From NCBI GenBank assembly GCA_000708835.1, contig DF237225.1:6086-70085 (forward strand): 64,000 bases of DNA, read 5' to 3'. The stretch's first letter is position 1. Every line of letters starts with the position of its first letter. The notes below the pieces were generated by a model that was not told the origin of the DNA, did not search any database, and was given only the letters and a program-made list of their open reading frames with translations. The translations under genes and the position numbers were made by a program. Positions 28,443 to 39,800 of the stretch are shown here, in pieces. This DNA comes from Klebsormidium nitens. Its lineage: Eukaryota; Streptophyta; Klebsormidiophyceae; Klebsormidiales; Klebsormidiaceae.

Positions 28443-29195
28443 TCGTGGAGAATTCGCAATTTCATGCAGAACTTTATCAGAGCTCAGTGCCGGCTAACTA
28501 ACCTAAAGGCTGGGCATCAGTCTCGAGCGTCGATGTTTCAATAAGCCCATCATAAGCCGTCGATCTTCGTAGAACGCGCGCAACCCTGCCGTCCCGTTGT
28601 CACGGGCTCATTAATTTGGGGCCAGCCGGCCGGCATTGAAAATTGCTGACGTCAGATCCATACTATACTGACCAAACTTGAAACCTGGTTGAAACCCTGG
28701 CCGCCATGTATCTTAGAGCCGGCCGTGACGGGCGCGGCGACGGCCGATCGATCTCCTTCGCGCCTAGGTGCATGATGCCCCGTTGGATTTTGAAGTCTGA
28801 TCGGAACCGGCCTCGTCCATACGGTACATACCGTATTACACGTGACCACTGACTGGCCCGGTTGAGTCCGAACCGAAAGCGGGAGTCAGTGCTCTCTGGT
28901 GTCACTGTCAGGGCTTCGTACTCGAAGTTGGAAGTCTGAAGACATATTGCAGCAAGCCTGCTGCAGCTCCTTGCCAAGGTCCTGCATTGTGATCCTCCTC
29001 TTGGTTTCTACTTAAGACTCAGAGGCAAGCCTAGGTTGTCTGGGTTGTCGCCCTTGCAAAGACACCCTTACGGTGAGAGCGTTGCGAACGTGCGCGGCTG
29101 GGTGTCAGTATTTGTGGGCTGCAAGATTTGGTTGTTTTCTGAGCGCGTGAGCTGCCTCCTTCATTGTGTAGGCGATGTGCTAGACGTGCTCCAAG

Positions 29196-31523
29196 ATGGG
29201 AGACCAGCAAGTGCAAGCCGGCCGCACTGACGGCGTGACTGCGCGTGTCAAAAATGCGGCACAGAAGTCAGAGGCCCAGGTACGGTGCCCAGACATATGG
29301 AAGCATGCGAGGCGAGGCGATGCTTGGTCGCAGAGGGAACTGGGTCTTTTGTATAGCAAAGGTTACATAGGCCAAGATTATGAAGCTGCAGCTCATTGGT
29401 ATAAGAAGGCTGCCAGCCAGGGCGACGCAGTGGCACAACGCGAACTTGGCCTGTTGTACCAGTGTGGCCATGGGGTTCAGCAGAGTTACGAAGAGGCGAT
29501 AATCTGGTTCAAGAAGAGTGCTGACCAGGGGGAGGCACTGGGGCAATGTAATTTGGGCAGAATGTACGGGCGTGGCTACGGGGTCCAGCAGAATTACGAG
29601 GAGGCGGTAAACTGGTTCAAGAAGAGTGCTGACCAAGGAGAGGCATTTGGGCAGCTTTGTTTGGGCGAAATGTACGGGCTTGGCTACGGGGTCCAGCAGG
29701 ATTACGAGGAGGCCGCATCCTGGTTCCAGAAGAGTGCTGACAAGGGCAGTGCAAGAGGTCAGTATGCTCTTGGCGAATTGTACGCACGTGGCCATGGGGT
29801 CCAGCAGACTTTTGATAAGGCCTTATACTGGCTCCGGAAAAGTGCCGACCAGGGCGATGCAAGAGGTCAGGCTGCACTTGGCGAGTTGTATGAGCTAGGC
29901 CACGGCGTCGAGCAGAGCTGCGAGGTGGCAGCGTGCTGGTATCAAAAAGCTGCTGACCAGGGACATGCATTGAGCCAGTTCAATCTTGGGGAATTGTACG
30001 CGGAAGGGCTGGGGCTCCCGCAGGATTGGCGCAAGGCTTTCGCTCTCTTTGAGGCAGCGGCACGCATTCCTAAGAGGTTGGATGCACAACTATCCCTGGC
30101 ATGGTTGCTGTGGACAGGGACTGGGGGTGTGCAACAGGATAGGGTTCGCGCAGAGGCCTTGTGCGCAACAGTGCGAGACACAGAAGGGTACAAAAAGAAG
30201 TTGGCTGGCAACACAGTAGTTGGTCCGTTTTGGCCCGGCGTGCTGGCATGGTTTAACAACTGGGTGGAGCATGGTAGTGATGGTAAGGAGGCACTTCTCG
30301 AAACGCCCAAGTCTCTGCCAAGCAAGCTTTCAGAGTTGGAGGCAGGTCCCTTCTTAGCTTCCCAAGAGAGCCCCACCTCTCCTCCCGAAGCGGAAGCTGA
30401 AGCTGATGGCAGGGGCAGTGCAATGAACCCTCCTGGAGATTCCCCGTTGGCAAGGGTGAGAATTATTTTACAACCTGGTTGACACTGTAACCCTAGGAAG
30501 TGAAGGCTGGAACCAAATTCGTTTGATGGTGTCAGGGTTGCAACCCTTTAATCGGCTCGGTTGTTCTCGTTTCATTGATCAGATTAGTACAGTTTTGGGG
30601 AAGTAGCTGATTGTGGGCAGATGCCCTGGACAGGTTTCTCATTGTTTCAGTCACTGGTAATACATCATGTGACATTAGCTTTAGTATGTTTATGAGTGGA
30701 CTAGGATGGGGCTTCCACCTCATAGCACAACCACTCATTGGCTCCACTCGAACTGGAACAGCAGTACCTTCCAGATCGGTGTGGTACAAGGGGGTAGGTC
30801 GGGTGGTTTCACTGATGCACAATCTGCTGAGTCACCCCCCTCGAGACATTACTGTGACCACATTCTGTTGTCCCCCTGGAAGGGGACTTTGCAACGACGT
30901 ACATGGATCAAATCGTATTCCAGTATAATGGAACTCTCCTCCACCATCGCCCTTTGAGGAATGATAGGACCCACATTTTCTCTTTGTTCTTGAAAGGGAC
31001 CACAAGTTAAGCTGCTTCCTGATTGCAAGCATCTTCTTTGGTGCAGTTTGAGGACATTACAGCACCTGTCTTACCCTCGCCCGGTGCTCTGACGGGCTTG
31101 CTTAATGGCCAAAAGCCTGCAGAAGGCGAACCAAGTTCGTCTGCCAAGGATTATTCTGCAGAAGAACGTGACGGAGGCGAACAGCCAAAGGACGATACAA
31201 ATCCGTACGATGCAAGTGTGGCGGGACACGGGGAGATGCTGAAGGAGCTCAGAGTATTTTTGGAGAGCAGCGGCGGCTTGTCCAGCTTGCCGGTGGTGCC
31301 AGACGAGAGGTCGCGCTGTTTGCTACAACGGCTCCTCTCTGACAAGAAGCGTCTCGTTGAGGCTGAGGAGCGCATGAAACGGAGTCCTGAGGCGTCAGCT
31401 TACTTTACGGAGATGCACTGGCGCCTAGGGGATTTGTTCGTCGGAGCACAGGCGTTGGGGAGCGGGAAAGTGCAGCCCGCGCCGTCCATGCCCTTCGTTT
31501 CCGTGGTACTCACGTCGGCGTAG
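29196..31523 (+). CDS. SEL1-repeat (tetratricopeptide-like) protein
   Basis: SEL1-like repeats form helical solenoids used as adaptor scaffolds. Exons are 29196-30455 and 31047-31523 (phase 0 junction), giving 578 residues if the TAG at 31521-31523 is real. Seven or so repeats cover about residues 35-300, each with the pattern A-x-x-W-x-x-K-(A/S)-A-x-Q-G-x-A and LG-x-(L/M)-Y-x-x-G-x-G-V-x-Q. The second exon is low-complexity then helical, with RSRCLLQRLLSDKKRLVEAE. No signal peptide or membrane segment is seen, so a cytosolic or nuclear scaffold is likely. The reading frame continues beyond the TAG in the same frame (see 31527-32470), so this stop may be a mutation or a sequence error. Confidence 0.8.
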
Positions 31524-31526
31524 CAC

Positions 31527-32470
31527 GTGCTTAGCGAGCTGCCGTTCTTGAGGGCTGCAGCGGGGATGGCTAATACTGGCTTTCAGGCATGGGACGGCGC
31601 ACGTGTGTGCAGCGCAGCGGAGAAAGTGTGCCGGGTTGCGCCGGCGGGGTTGGCGCAGCAAGTCGCGCACGCGGTCACGTTGGCGCTCGCGCTTGGGCGT
31701 GAGGAGGTGGTTCGGGTGTTGTGGGGTGGGGGGGTGGGTATCACTTTCTCAGCCACCCAGACGGTGCGGCAGCAGTGGGGCATTCTGACGGGATTGTCGA
31801 ACCGGGAGGCGAGGATTCGGGGCCTAGTAGAGGACGACCTTGCTCTTCGAAAGCATTCTCGCCAAAGAGGTCCAAGGTGTTTCTGGGGATACGGACGGGG
31901 TGGAGGTCAGTCGGCAGCTGATTGAGTTGGGGCTTCAATCCAAGGCAAGCCCAGTGGCGATTGGGGGCGTGCCGGCACCAAACCCTCCACTTAACCCGGG
32001 AAACTCTGGTCCGAACAACCCCGCCGTTGGGGTGATTGCAGTGCAGCGGACAGGGTCTCCTCCCAGCGCGAGTGGTGGGTTTGGTTCCGGGTTAGATGCT
32101 AACGACGTGAGGGCGCTCCATGATCAGATCAAGGAGCTTGAGTTGAAGCAGTTGGCGGATGGCGCGGAGGTCCGGCGCCTCAGAAGCGACTTAACCCGGT
32201 TACGGAGGGGAGTTTCCGAGGCTACCCCAGGGGGCGAGCAAGGAGACCGCACGATGTTGATGTTGCAAGCGGATGGGGCCGACGAAGTCGGGGGACTCGC
32301 TTGGCAGATACGGCAGGTGCAACAACAGTTGGACGACCATCAGGCGACTCTTGTTAAGTTGAGAGCGGAAGCGGGGTCGAGGGGACAGAGGGTCTCAACG
32401 GTCGAGGTGCGGTTGGAGAGGGATTCAAAGGGACGGACGGTTCGCAACACGAGGTGGTTCGAGATGCAGG
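31527..32470 (+). pseudogene. Continuation of the SEL1 gene beyond a TAG, with a frameshift
   Basis: Directly after the TAG at 31521-31523 the same frame stays open and coding-like, with GMANTGFQAWDGARVCSAAE and REEVVRVLWGGGVGITFSA, to about 31835. There the coding signal moves by one base. The new frame reads LFESILAKEVQGVSGDTDGV and runs to a donor-like CAGGTGGGT at 32470. The latter part is coiled coil (IKELELKQLADGAEVRRLRS). One stop plus one shift suggests a decaying 3' half. Alternatives are a separate gene starting at the ATG at 31567, or assembly errors. Confidence 0.5.
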
Positions 32471-33839
32471 TGGGTTCTGGTTTTTGGTCCGACCTTTGAC
32501 GGTGTATTGTATGCATTGGCACAGTGAGGGTAGCAACTGGAGAATGTGATGCCAGCCTGCAGGGGTTCCAAACGCTTTGGAAGAGGAAGCACTAAAAAGC
32601 TTGAACCATTGTTTGCCTGATTCTGAGTTCCAAACTTGAGCGGTACTGGCACTGGGATCGAGGTTGTGTCCTCTTTGGTTCTCTTAGTTCCAACGCACAG
32701 CGGAGGAAACAAAACACCCGGTTTCTTGGGACCTATCTCTAGCAACCGCGTATACTGAAGGATGCGTCAGCAACCAGATAGGGGCAAGAGGCCCTTCACT
32801 CACAAAGAGGGCGTTACTACTCTGTCGTTGGCGGATACACATGCTCCGTGGCTTATCCGATAATGCTGTTGCTTGCAGAGCACGGGTGGCAACCATTAGC
32901 AAGGCGTAGGTTGAGCTTCCTTTCAGAACCAGATGCAAAGAGCACGTGTGGTTTATTTATTTCCTATGGAAAAGAACAGTCGCTTCAGATGGGCTAGTTC
33001 GGTAGTGGGACTAGTTACAAGAATCCCTCTCAAAAGCATGCGGCAAGCATAGGGAGAAAGTGTAAGTATCTCGCAACCAGGTTTTTATCAAGGATTCGTT
33101 CAGCAGATTGATACCAAGCCAGTACGGCGCCCTTCAATGAGCATTTATAGGACATGTATCAGACAATATTCAAGATAGGGTGTCAAATTGACGTAGCGAT
33201 TCGTCATTCTCATTGCATGGCAGATCCAGAACGTCACCGTTTAAAGCCAGGCTGTGAACAGCTATAACATCGACGCGAGTCCGAGTCCAACGCTGCACGA
33301 GCCGCGCAGCACTCATGCACTTGTGACCTGAGAGTGTACGTCGTATGCTAGTAAGCCGCCCCTAGCTGCGCAGCCGAAGCACATCGACTGATCGCGATGT
33401 CGTGGAGAGTCTTACATATCATTGCATATGTGCATGCCTTGCCGCCAATGCCAACATGAGAGTCATTGATCGAAGACAATGATGATCCCTGACGAGATAG
33501 CATGTGATGCATGATACATGCCTAGGCATCTTCAATGTACAGAAGGCTTGCGATCGGATAATGTCCGAATCGATGTTCACCAGCCGGTGGCATGCAATTG
33601 ATATAAGCACGGTGTACGATCATCCATACGTTACGACGGTGCAATTCTGTACGACTGCACGTGCCTGCTGTTCCGCTCATCGGGAAATTAGTGGCACTCA
33701 CTAAACGCATGGATCATCGGAACACTGACCAAGTCGGAAGCTGAGGCAAGCAGCGGATACCGAAGTCTGGCCCTTGCTGGCGTAGACGCGAAATGCTGTC
33801 CCGATGATCGGACACGATCAGACAGGTGCACGTATGCGG
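32471..33839. other. Convergent intergenic stretch
   Basis: This is the shared 3' side of the SEL1 gene (plus) and MSH3 (minus). No exon or RNA gene is visible. The part from about 33150 to 33840 is rich in short palindromes such as CATATG, GCATGC and GATCG, similar to the stretches at 23200-23750, 49100-49450 and 62500-63150. Confidence 0.4.
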
Positions 33840-36800
33840 CTAAGCTTTGACAAGCTCTTGCAGTCGTTCCAGAAACTCTTCTTTTCGACCCGCCGTGCTG
33901 GGCATCTTCCGTAAATGGTCTAGCAGCATCCGCGCCTTTTCATCTTCTGACGAGCTTTCCGGTCTTGCTTTTGTTTGATGAGAGGGTTCGTAACTGGACG
34001 TTTCGGCAGTCTGCTCTTCGTTGACTGCTGCTGCATTGCTTGGTTCCAATTCAACCTCTTCCGGAACGGCTGTCAGTCTTCGCCGTTTGTGGCTTGCCCT
34101 CTCCGTCACTTCGGCTTCCATTTTCGCAGCCATGTGCGCAGCCCGCAAAACAACCGGGTCCGGAATCTGCAAAGGACGAGCGGCGAGAGACAGAGTGGAT
34201 AAATGGACAAGGACGGCACACAGGTGTGAGAAGCGCCGAAGACTGGGGGAAGCAGAAAGTCATTGCCGTTGTATTGGTTACGAAAGCCGACTCGGAAGTC
34301 GATATGACGTCGCGCGACCTCCTTTCGATCGAGCATAAGAGTGAAGGGAGCGCGAGGGTGAGATCTGATGAGAAGAAGTTCACTTCACGAAAATTGTGAC
34401 AGTTTGAAATGCACAGCGGACGGTGTTTGATGAAGGAACAAAAGCTCTTTCCCAGATCCACTTGAAAAGCGTCAACCACAAAACAAAAGGGACTACTCCG
34501 GAAGATTCCCCGGAAAGATCAGACGGATGCAATATGACGCATTTTGTACAATCAATATGGCACTTCGCAAAGCATTCCCTGCGCCGAAGGCCGACGGTGT
34601 TCGATGAAGGAACAAAAGCTTTACAGACCGTGGCGTTTGTAGTGAAGCACGCAGAGGAGCCTGTTAAATCAGCGCGACCATCAGCACAATCTAGACGTTC
34701 TTCCCTTCAACAATCACCCTTTTTTCATGCCGCGTCGCAAGGAAGAGCAACTCCAAAAGAGAGACCGTTGGCGCTCACCTCCGCCAGACGTGCCACGTGG
34801 AGCCCAAAGCTCCTGGGGGAAAGCCCCGGGACCAGCTTGTACAGAAACGTCACTTTCTGGTCGGCCTCCTGCTCCCGTGACGTCGCCCCCCCCTCGCCCT
34901 CCCCTCTTGCCACGTCAGCACCGCCCTCCGAGCCGCCACGTGGCGCCCGGTGCGTCGCTTCTTCGGCCAGATACGACACAAAGTACGTCCCCACCTCCGC
35001 CGGGAACTCCTTCCTCAGCTCCGCGATCTGCGGGTAGTGCGTCACGAACAGCGCGAGCGAGCGTTGCTCGGCCAATAGGCTATGCAGCGTCGCATACGCT
35101 ATGGCGACGCCGTCCATGGTGCTGGTCCCGCGCCCGAGCTCGTCCATGATCACGAGCGAGCGCGCGCTCGCGCCCCGGAGGATCGCGCCGGCTTCGGACA
35201 GCTCCTCGAGGAACGTGCTGCGGCCGCGCTGGATCGAGTCGGAGGCGCCCATGCGCGTGTGCACGTTGTCGAACACGTGGAGGGTTGCGGAGTCCGCGGG
35301 AACGAATGAGCCCATCTGCAGAATATGCAAGGATGCTTCTCAGATTCTGAAGTAAACATCTTGGTCAGCTTGTTTGAAACTGCGCGCTGTCGAACACGTG
35401 GAGCGTTGCTGAGTCGGCGGGAACAAACGAGCCCATCTGCGGAATGGAGACGTTTCTTAGTCTTCAAACACTTGCGTGGTCTCAGTGCAGCTCGTGTTAA
35501 CAGGGCACGTTGTCGAGCACATGGAATCCGCGGGTACGAACGAGCCTCATATGCGGAGTCGTAAGCACCGGCTTTGAACGCGGCTTCCCGACCTCGCAAC
35601 CTTGCGACCAAGCAGCATACGCAACGTTGTGATGAGTCTGACAAAGAAGCCACTTCCCTCCAACTCACGCTAAAATCAACTCCGTAAAGTTCAATGTCTG
35701 TTTGCCTCCAATCTAATGTAAGGTGCACATGAGAACCGTGACAAGAAACCATTGGAACCACAAACTATCAATAAAGGAGGGCAAAAGCTTACGGAATTCG
35801 GACATGGCAGCAGTAACGCATGAGGGTTTTGGATGTTGTCGAACGCGAATCATTGCAAGGCTCAGGAATTATATACCCACCTGAGCCATGATGACGATCA
35901 ACGCCACCTGTCGTATGTACACGCTCTTGCCGCCCATGTTGGGCCCCGTGATGATCTGGCACCGCTCGCCAGTCGCCGTCAGACACGTGTCGTTCGGCAC
36001 GAAGTTGTCCTTGAGCGTCGCTTCTAACACGGGGTGCCGCCCGCCGGTGATCCGCAACTGGGGGGGTTCCTCCTGACTGACGAAGACTGGGCGGACGTAC
36101 CCCTGGTTCTGAGAAAGGATGGCCAAAGAGTGGAGGCAGTCGAGAGCGGCGAGGGCTTGCACTGCGGCGCGGAAGTCAACGTAGTGCTGCGATAAAATGA
36201 GGGAACACGTCAGCACGACGTCATGTTGCGGACAAGAATCGAAGGTGGGCTTTCTATTTGGCGGGGACGATGTTCTTAATTAATCTCCGCGATCCGTACA
36301 ACTGTACCGGTCGACTTGCACAGTGCAGGCGGCTGCAAATGGGCTTCTCGTTATACCCATGTTCGTTGCCGCCCCGCTCTTTCGATGGAATCGTGCGACA
36401 AAAAATCGTTGCCCACAGCAAGGCGCCTCTCCTATACTTCGCAGACCGACTCACACCGGGACCCAGATCCGTAGATTCGTCCACCTCAGTCGATCCTTGT
36501 CATCATTTCCACGTAGTCAGCGTTTTCAATGACGGTAACGCAGGCACAAGAACACCAGCAATCAGAAAAACGACGTAAGCAGAAGATGTAACAGGTCACC
36601 CCTAGCCTCTGAAAGTGTGGCCAGCAGACTTCCTTTGTGGCTCAATACGCCCAAAGGTCAATTCATTGTCCGGATAATGGAACGACGAACAAGACTTGAT
36701 ACTTTCAGGCCATTTTAACGGTGCAGCATTCACTTGCCTCTGCGAAGTCGGCCAGGAACGCATCCCACGCTCGGTTACAGGCGGCGGTCAGCTCCTCGCG

Positions 36801-39800
36801 AGCCACCGCCAGGCTCTCAAACGCCTCAAGCACCTCGGGGGGGTGGTACCGGATCTGCGCCTTCGTCGTGCTGACCTGCGCGCGGAGGACGATGACGTCA
36901 GCGATGACGGGTGGTAAAATTGTGCTCCACCGGAACCAGAGAAAGAGGGACCAACGAACCAAAGCACCCTGCTTCCAAAGCAGATACGACGTGTTTAAAT
37001 GGTAGAACGGGTTGGGTAGCGGATCCATCTACTCAGTCTGGTGGTCTGTACGTTCCGGTTATGCGGTTATCAGCTTGCAAAAGTGAACATCAGACGTGAA
37101 GCAGACGTGAAGCAGACGTGACGCAGACGCTGGGAATCGACGAGGGCAAACCCCGGTGCAAAATTCCGGTGCATACCGAGACCAACAACTTGGACCGCTT
37201 CAAAACCGTTGAAAAGCGACACGAGGTTCGCTTTTTGATCCATTTCAAAACCCGTTCTCGCGCCAAGGCCCCCGTAGACAGATCTCTAACCGAAACTAGG
37301 ATTGCAAGTCATCAGAGATATGTAGCGAAAGACCAAACGAATGCGCACCTTGATCCAGTCTGCGGGTACCCTCTGAGCCGGGGGCGCCTCGACGAGGTAG
37401 TCCGTGCCCAGAACGCTCTTGTACTGAAGACTCGGATTGCGCAGCAGCTTGCGGAGTTGCGGCAGCAGGTCGTCGAGCTCGCGCTCACAGGCGGCGATGC
37501 GCTCCTTGCAGCTGGCGACCTGAGAAGAAAAGGTTGTTTAGTCTACGAAGGCGTTTTCTGAGATGCTCGCAATATTTCAGGTATTTTATACCTTTGGTGA
37601 ACTTGCCAAACGGCCCAATGAAAACGAGAGAGGTTTGTCTCAAATTTTACCATTGCTCCAACATCCAACTGTCATCTTCTTGCGGATAACAACAAACGAC
37701 TACTAAAGGAGCCTGTGGCTATCCGATGAGAAACAGACCTGCCTTGTTGAACTTGGTTACTGTTGCCGCAGACGCCTTCTCGAGCTGCGGACTATTACTT
37801 GCTCGTTATTTCGCTAAAGCAAGAGATTCTCCGCTCTCCGCAGCTGGCAGTATGATAAGAAAACCGCAACCGAGATGCTCGCCCGGGAACCCTTTTGCTC
37901 GGCGCAGCGGTAGGTTCTATCTGAAGACAGACACGTCCAAAAATAATGGGTCGCCCTGAAGCTGCTCCAGAAGAATAGCTTAGTGCTAGTCTCACCTCCG
38001 GAAACCGGCCGTTCTCGCAAACGAACAGGTTCGTCTTGTCGGCCGCCGGCACGCTCCGCGCCGCATTCGCGTCCACGCCCGCGAGCAGCTTCTTCGCCTC
38101 CCGGACCACCGTTGCTGACGTGGCAGCCGCCAGGAGCCGCCTCAGCAGCGGCGCGCGCACCCCCGAGCCGCTGACGTCATCTGCCACGTGTCCCTCGGAG
38201 ACAGGCACGTGGCCGAGCCGGCGGGAGACGGCCAGGAGCGACTGGATGACGGAGACGAACTCGGACGGGGTCGCCGTCCGGTGGAAGAGGCGCGTGATGC
38301 CGCGCTCGACGTCCGGCATCTTGCCGAGGCTGCCCAAAATTCCTGCAATGTCAGATGACGTTAGAACGATAGCTGTGTTGTCTTCCCATGTTCTCTTCGA
38401 CCATTTCCCCCTCTCGCCGAGATGCTCCGGACGACAGTATGACCATTGGTCCTGGATAACCAATGTGTCACATGCGTTTCCTTCTTTCGAGCGTATAAAT
38501 AGCAAGGCTGGCTGTTCAACTGACGGAAAGGAACTGCCCTTGTGACTTGTTCGCCTTAACATCAAGGACAACAGACAAGCACTTGAACCTTCGGACGGCA
38601 GTCACCGACTCAAACATGTCTTCTCTTGGACGGACACCGAAACATACTCCCACAGTCCCCAGAACCTTTCTTGTATCTCCTAAAACTGTTTGAGATCCCT
38701 TCAACATATATATGGAAGGAATCGTCAGACTACGCGAGAAAAGAAACACTCACGGAAAAAAGTATGCTGACCACCTGCGAAAATGTGTGTCTACCATCGA
38801 GAAAGAGAACTGAGGGAAATAGACGTCAAAACTGCGGTCGCTCTCGCCGAAAACCGTCGGTTCCTGGTGTATGGCTATGCAGAAGAGTACACAATTCCAG
38901 AATAAGAATCCGTCTTTTCCTTACCTGCCAGCCCCCCCACACTCCCCTCCGCGGCGGCAGCCGCTGCCGCGGCGTTCGCCCCGCCCCCCCGCCCACTCCC
39001 GGGGTACTTGTTCTCTAAAGCGGACGTGCTCAGAGAGCCCGCCAACTCTTGGACGGCGTCTGCGCGAGCCTTGATCATGTCGAGGTTGCGAAGCGGGTGA
39101 CAGATCTGAAGGACACGAGGTGTTTGGTCCAGTCTAGAAAATTTGCAGAATCCGGAGAAGAGGTGCAAGTCATAAGATGTCTCAGGTGGCAAAAGGGGCC
39201 CTCGTGCGGCGGAAGCGGAGAGCGGGACTAAGAGTATGTGACAGGGCTTGAGTGAGAGATATATTCGAGATACTGGGTTTGTCTTTTGGACCGTTCGATT
39301 GATTAGCTTTGGGGCCAAAGTGTCGCCAGTGCTACTTGGTTTTCAGCAAAGGGCAATCCTATGTCCTTCAATCCAGAAACCGATAATCCGGTCATTGCTC
39401 AGTTGAATGATTACCGGCGACCAGGAAGGACTCTTCGGGACGCCTTTGACTTCGTTTCCGTGCAATGGTAGCCAAACCCCAAAAGTCAAAGGGAAACCAG
39501 TACGCACCCAGTGCTGCAGCAGGCGCCCCCCGAACGGCGTGCTTGTCTGGTCCATTAGCCAGAGGAGGCTGCCCTTCTCGGTGCCGTCCGCGCTGTTGCG
39601 CAGGATCTCCAGCTGGCGCAGCGCGTTGGGCGAGAGGCACATCTCCTGGACCGCAGCAAAGGGCCGGAACGATGCGCCTAACCGGAGCACCTGAGCGGAA
39701 GGAAAAAGAACGTTGGCTTGCGGGCCGGGTACGTACGTGCCTCTATTCGGGTGCTGACGTCTTCAAGGACTCAACAAAGTGCGCAAGCCGGATCGCGCTC

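Larger units (their letters stand above)
22820..29195. other. Gene-poor stretch with isolated coding-looking fragments
   Basis: No complete gene could be built between spastin and the SEL1 gene. Fragments that look coding are listed separately (24065-24226, 25059-25723, 25971-26386, and a GC-rich block at 28011-28442). A further plus-strand open frame at 26433-26637, rich in Ala, Ser and Thr, ends at a possible donor CAGGTAAAC. The stretches 23160-24060 and 26700-27990 hold no supported feature beyond a short GTAGGTAGGTAGGTA run near 27213. Confidence 0.4.
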
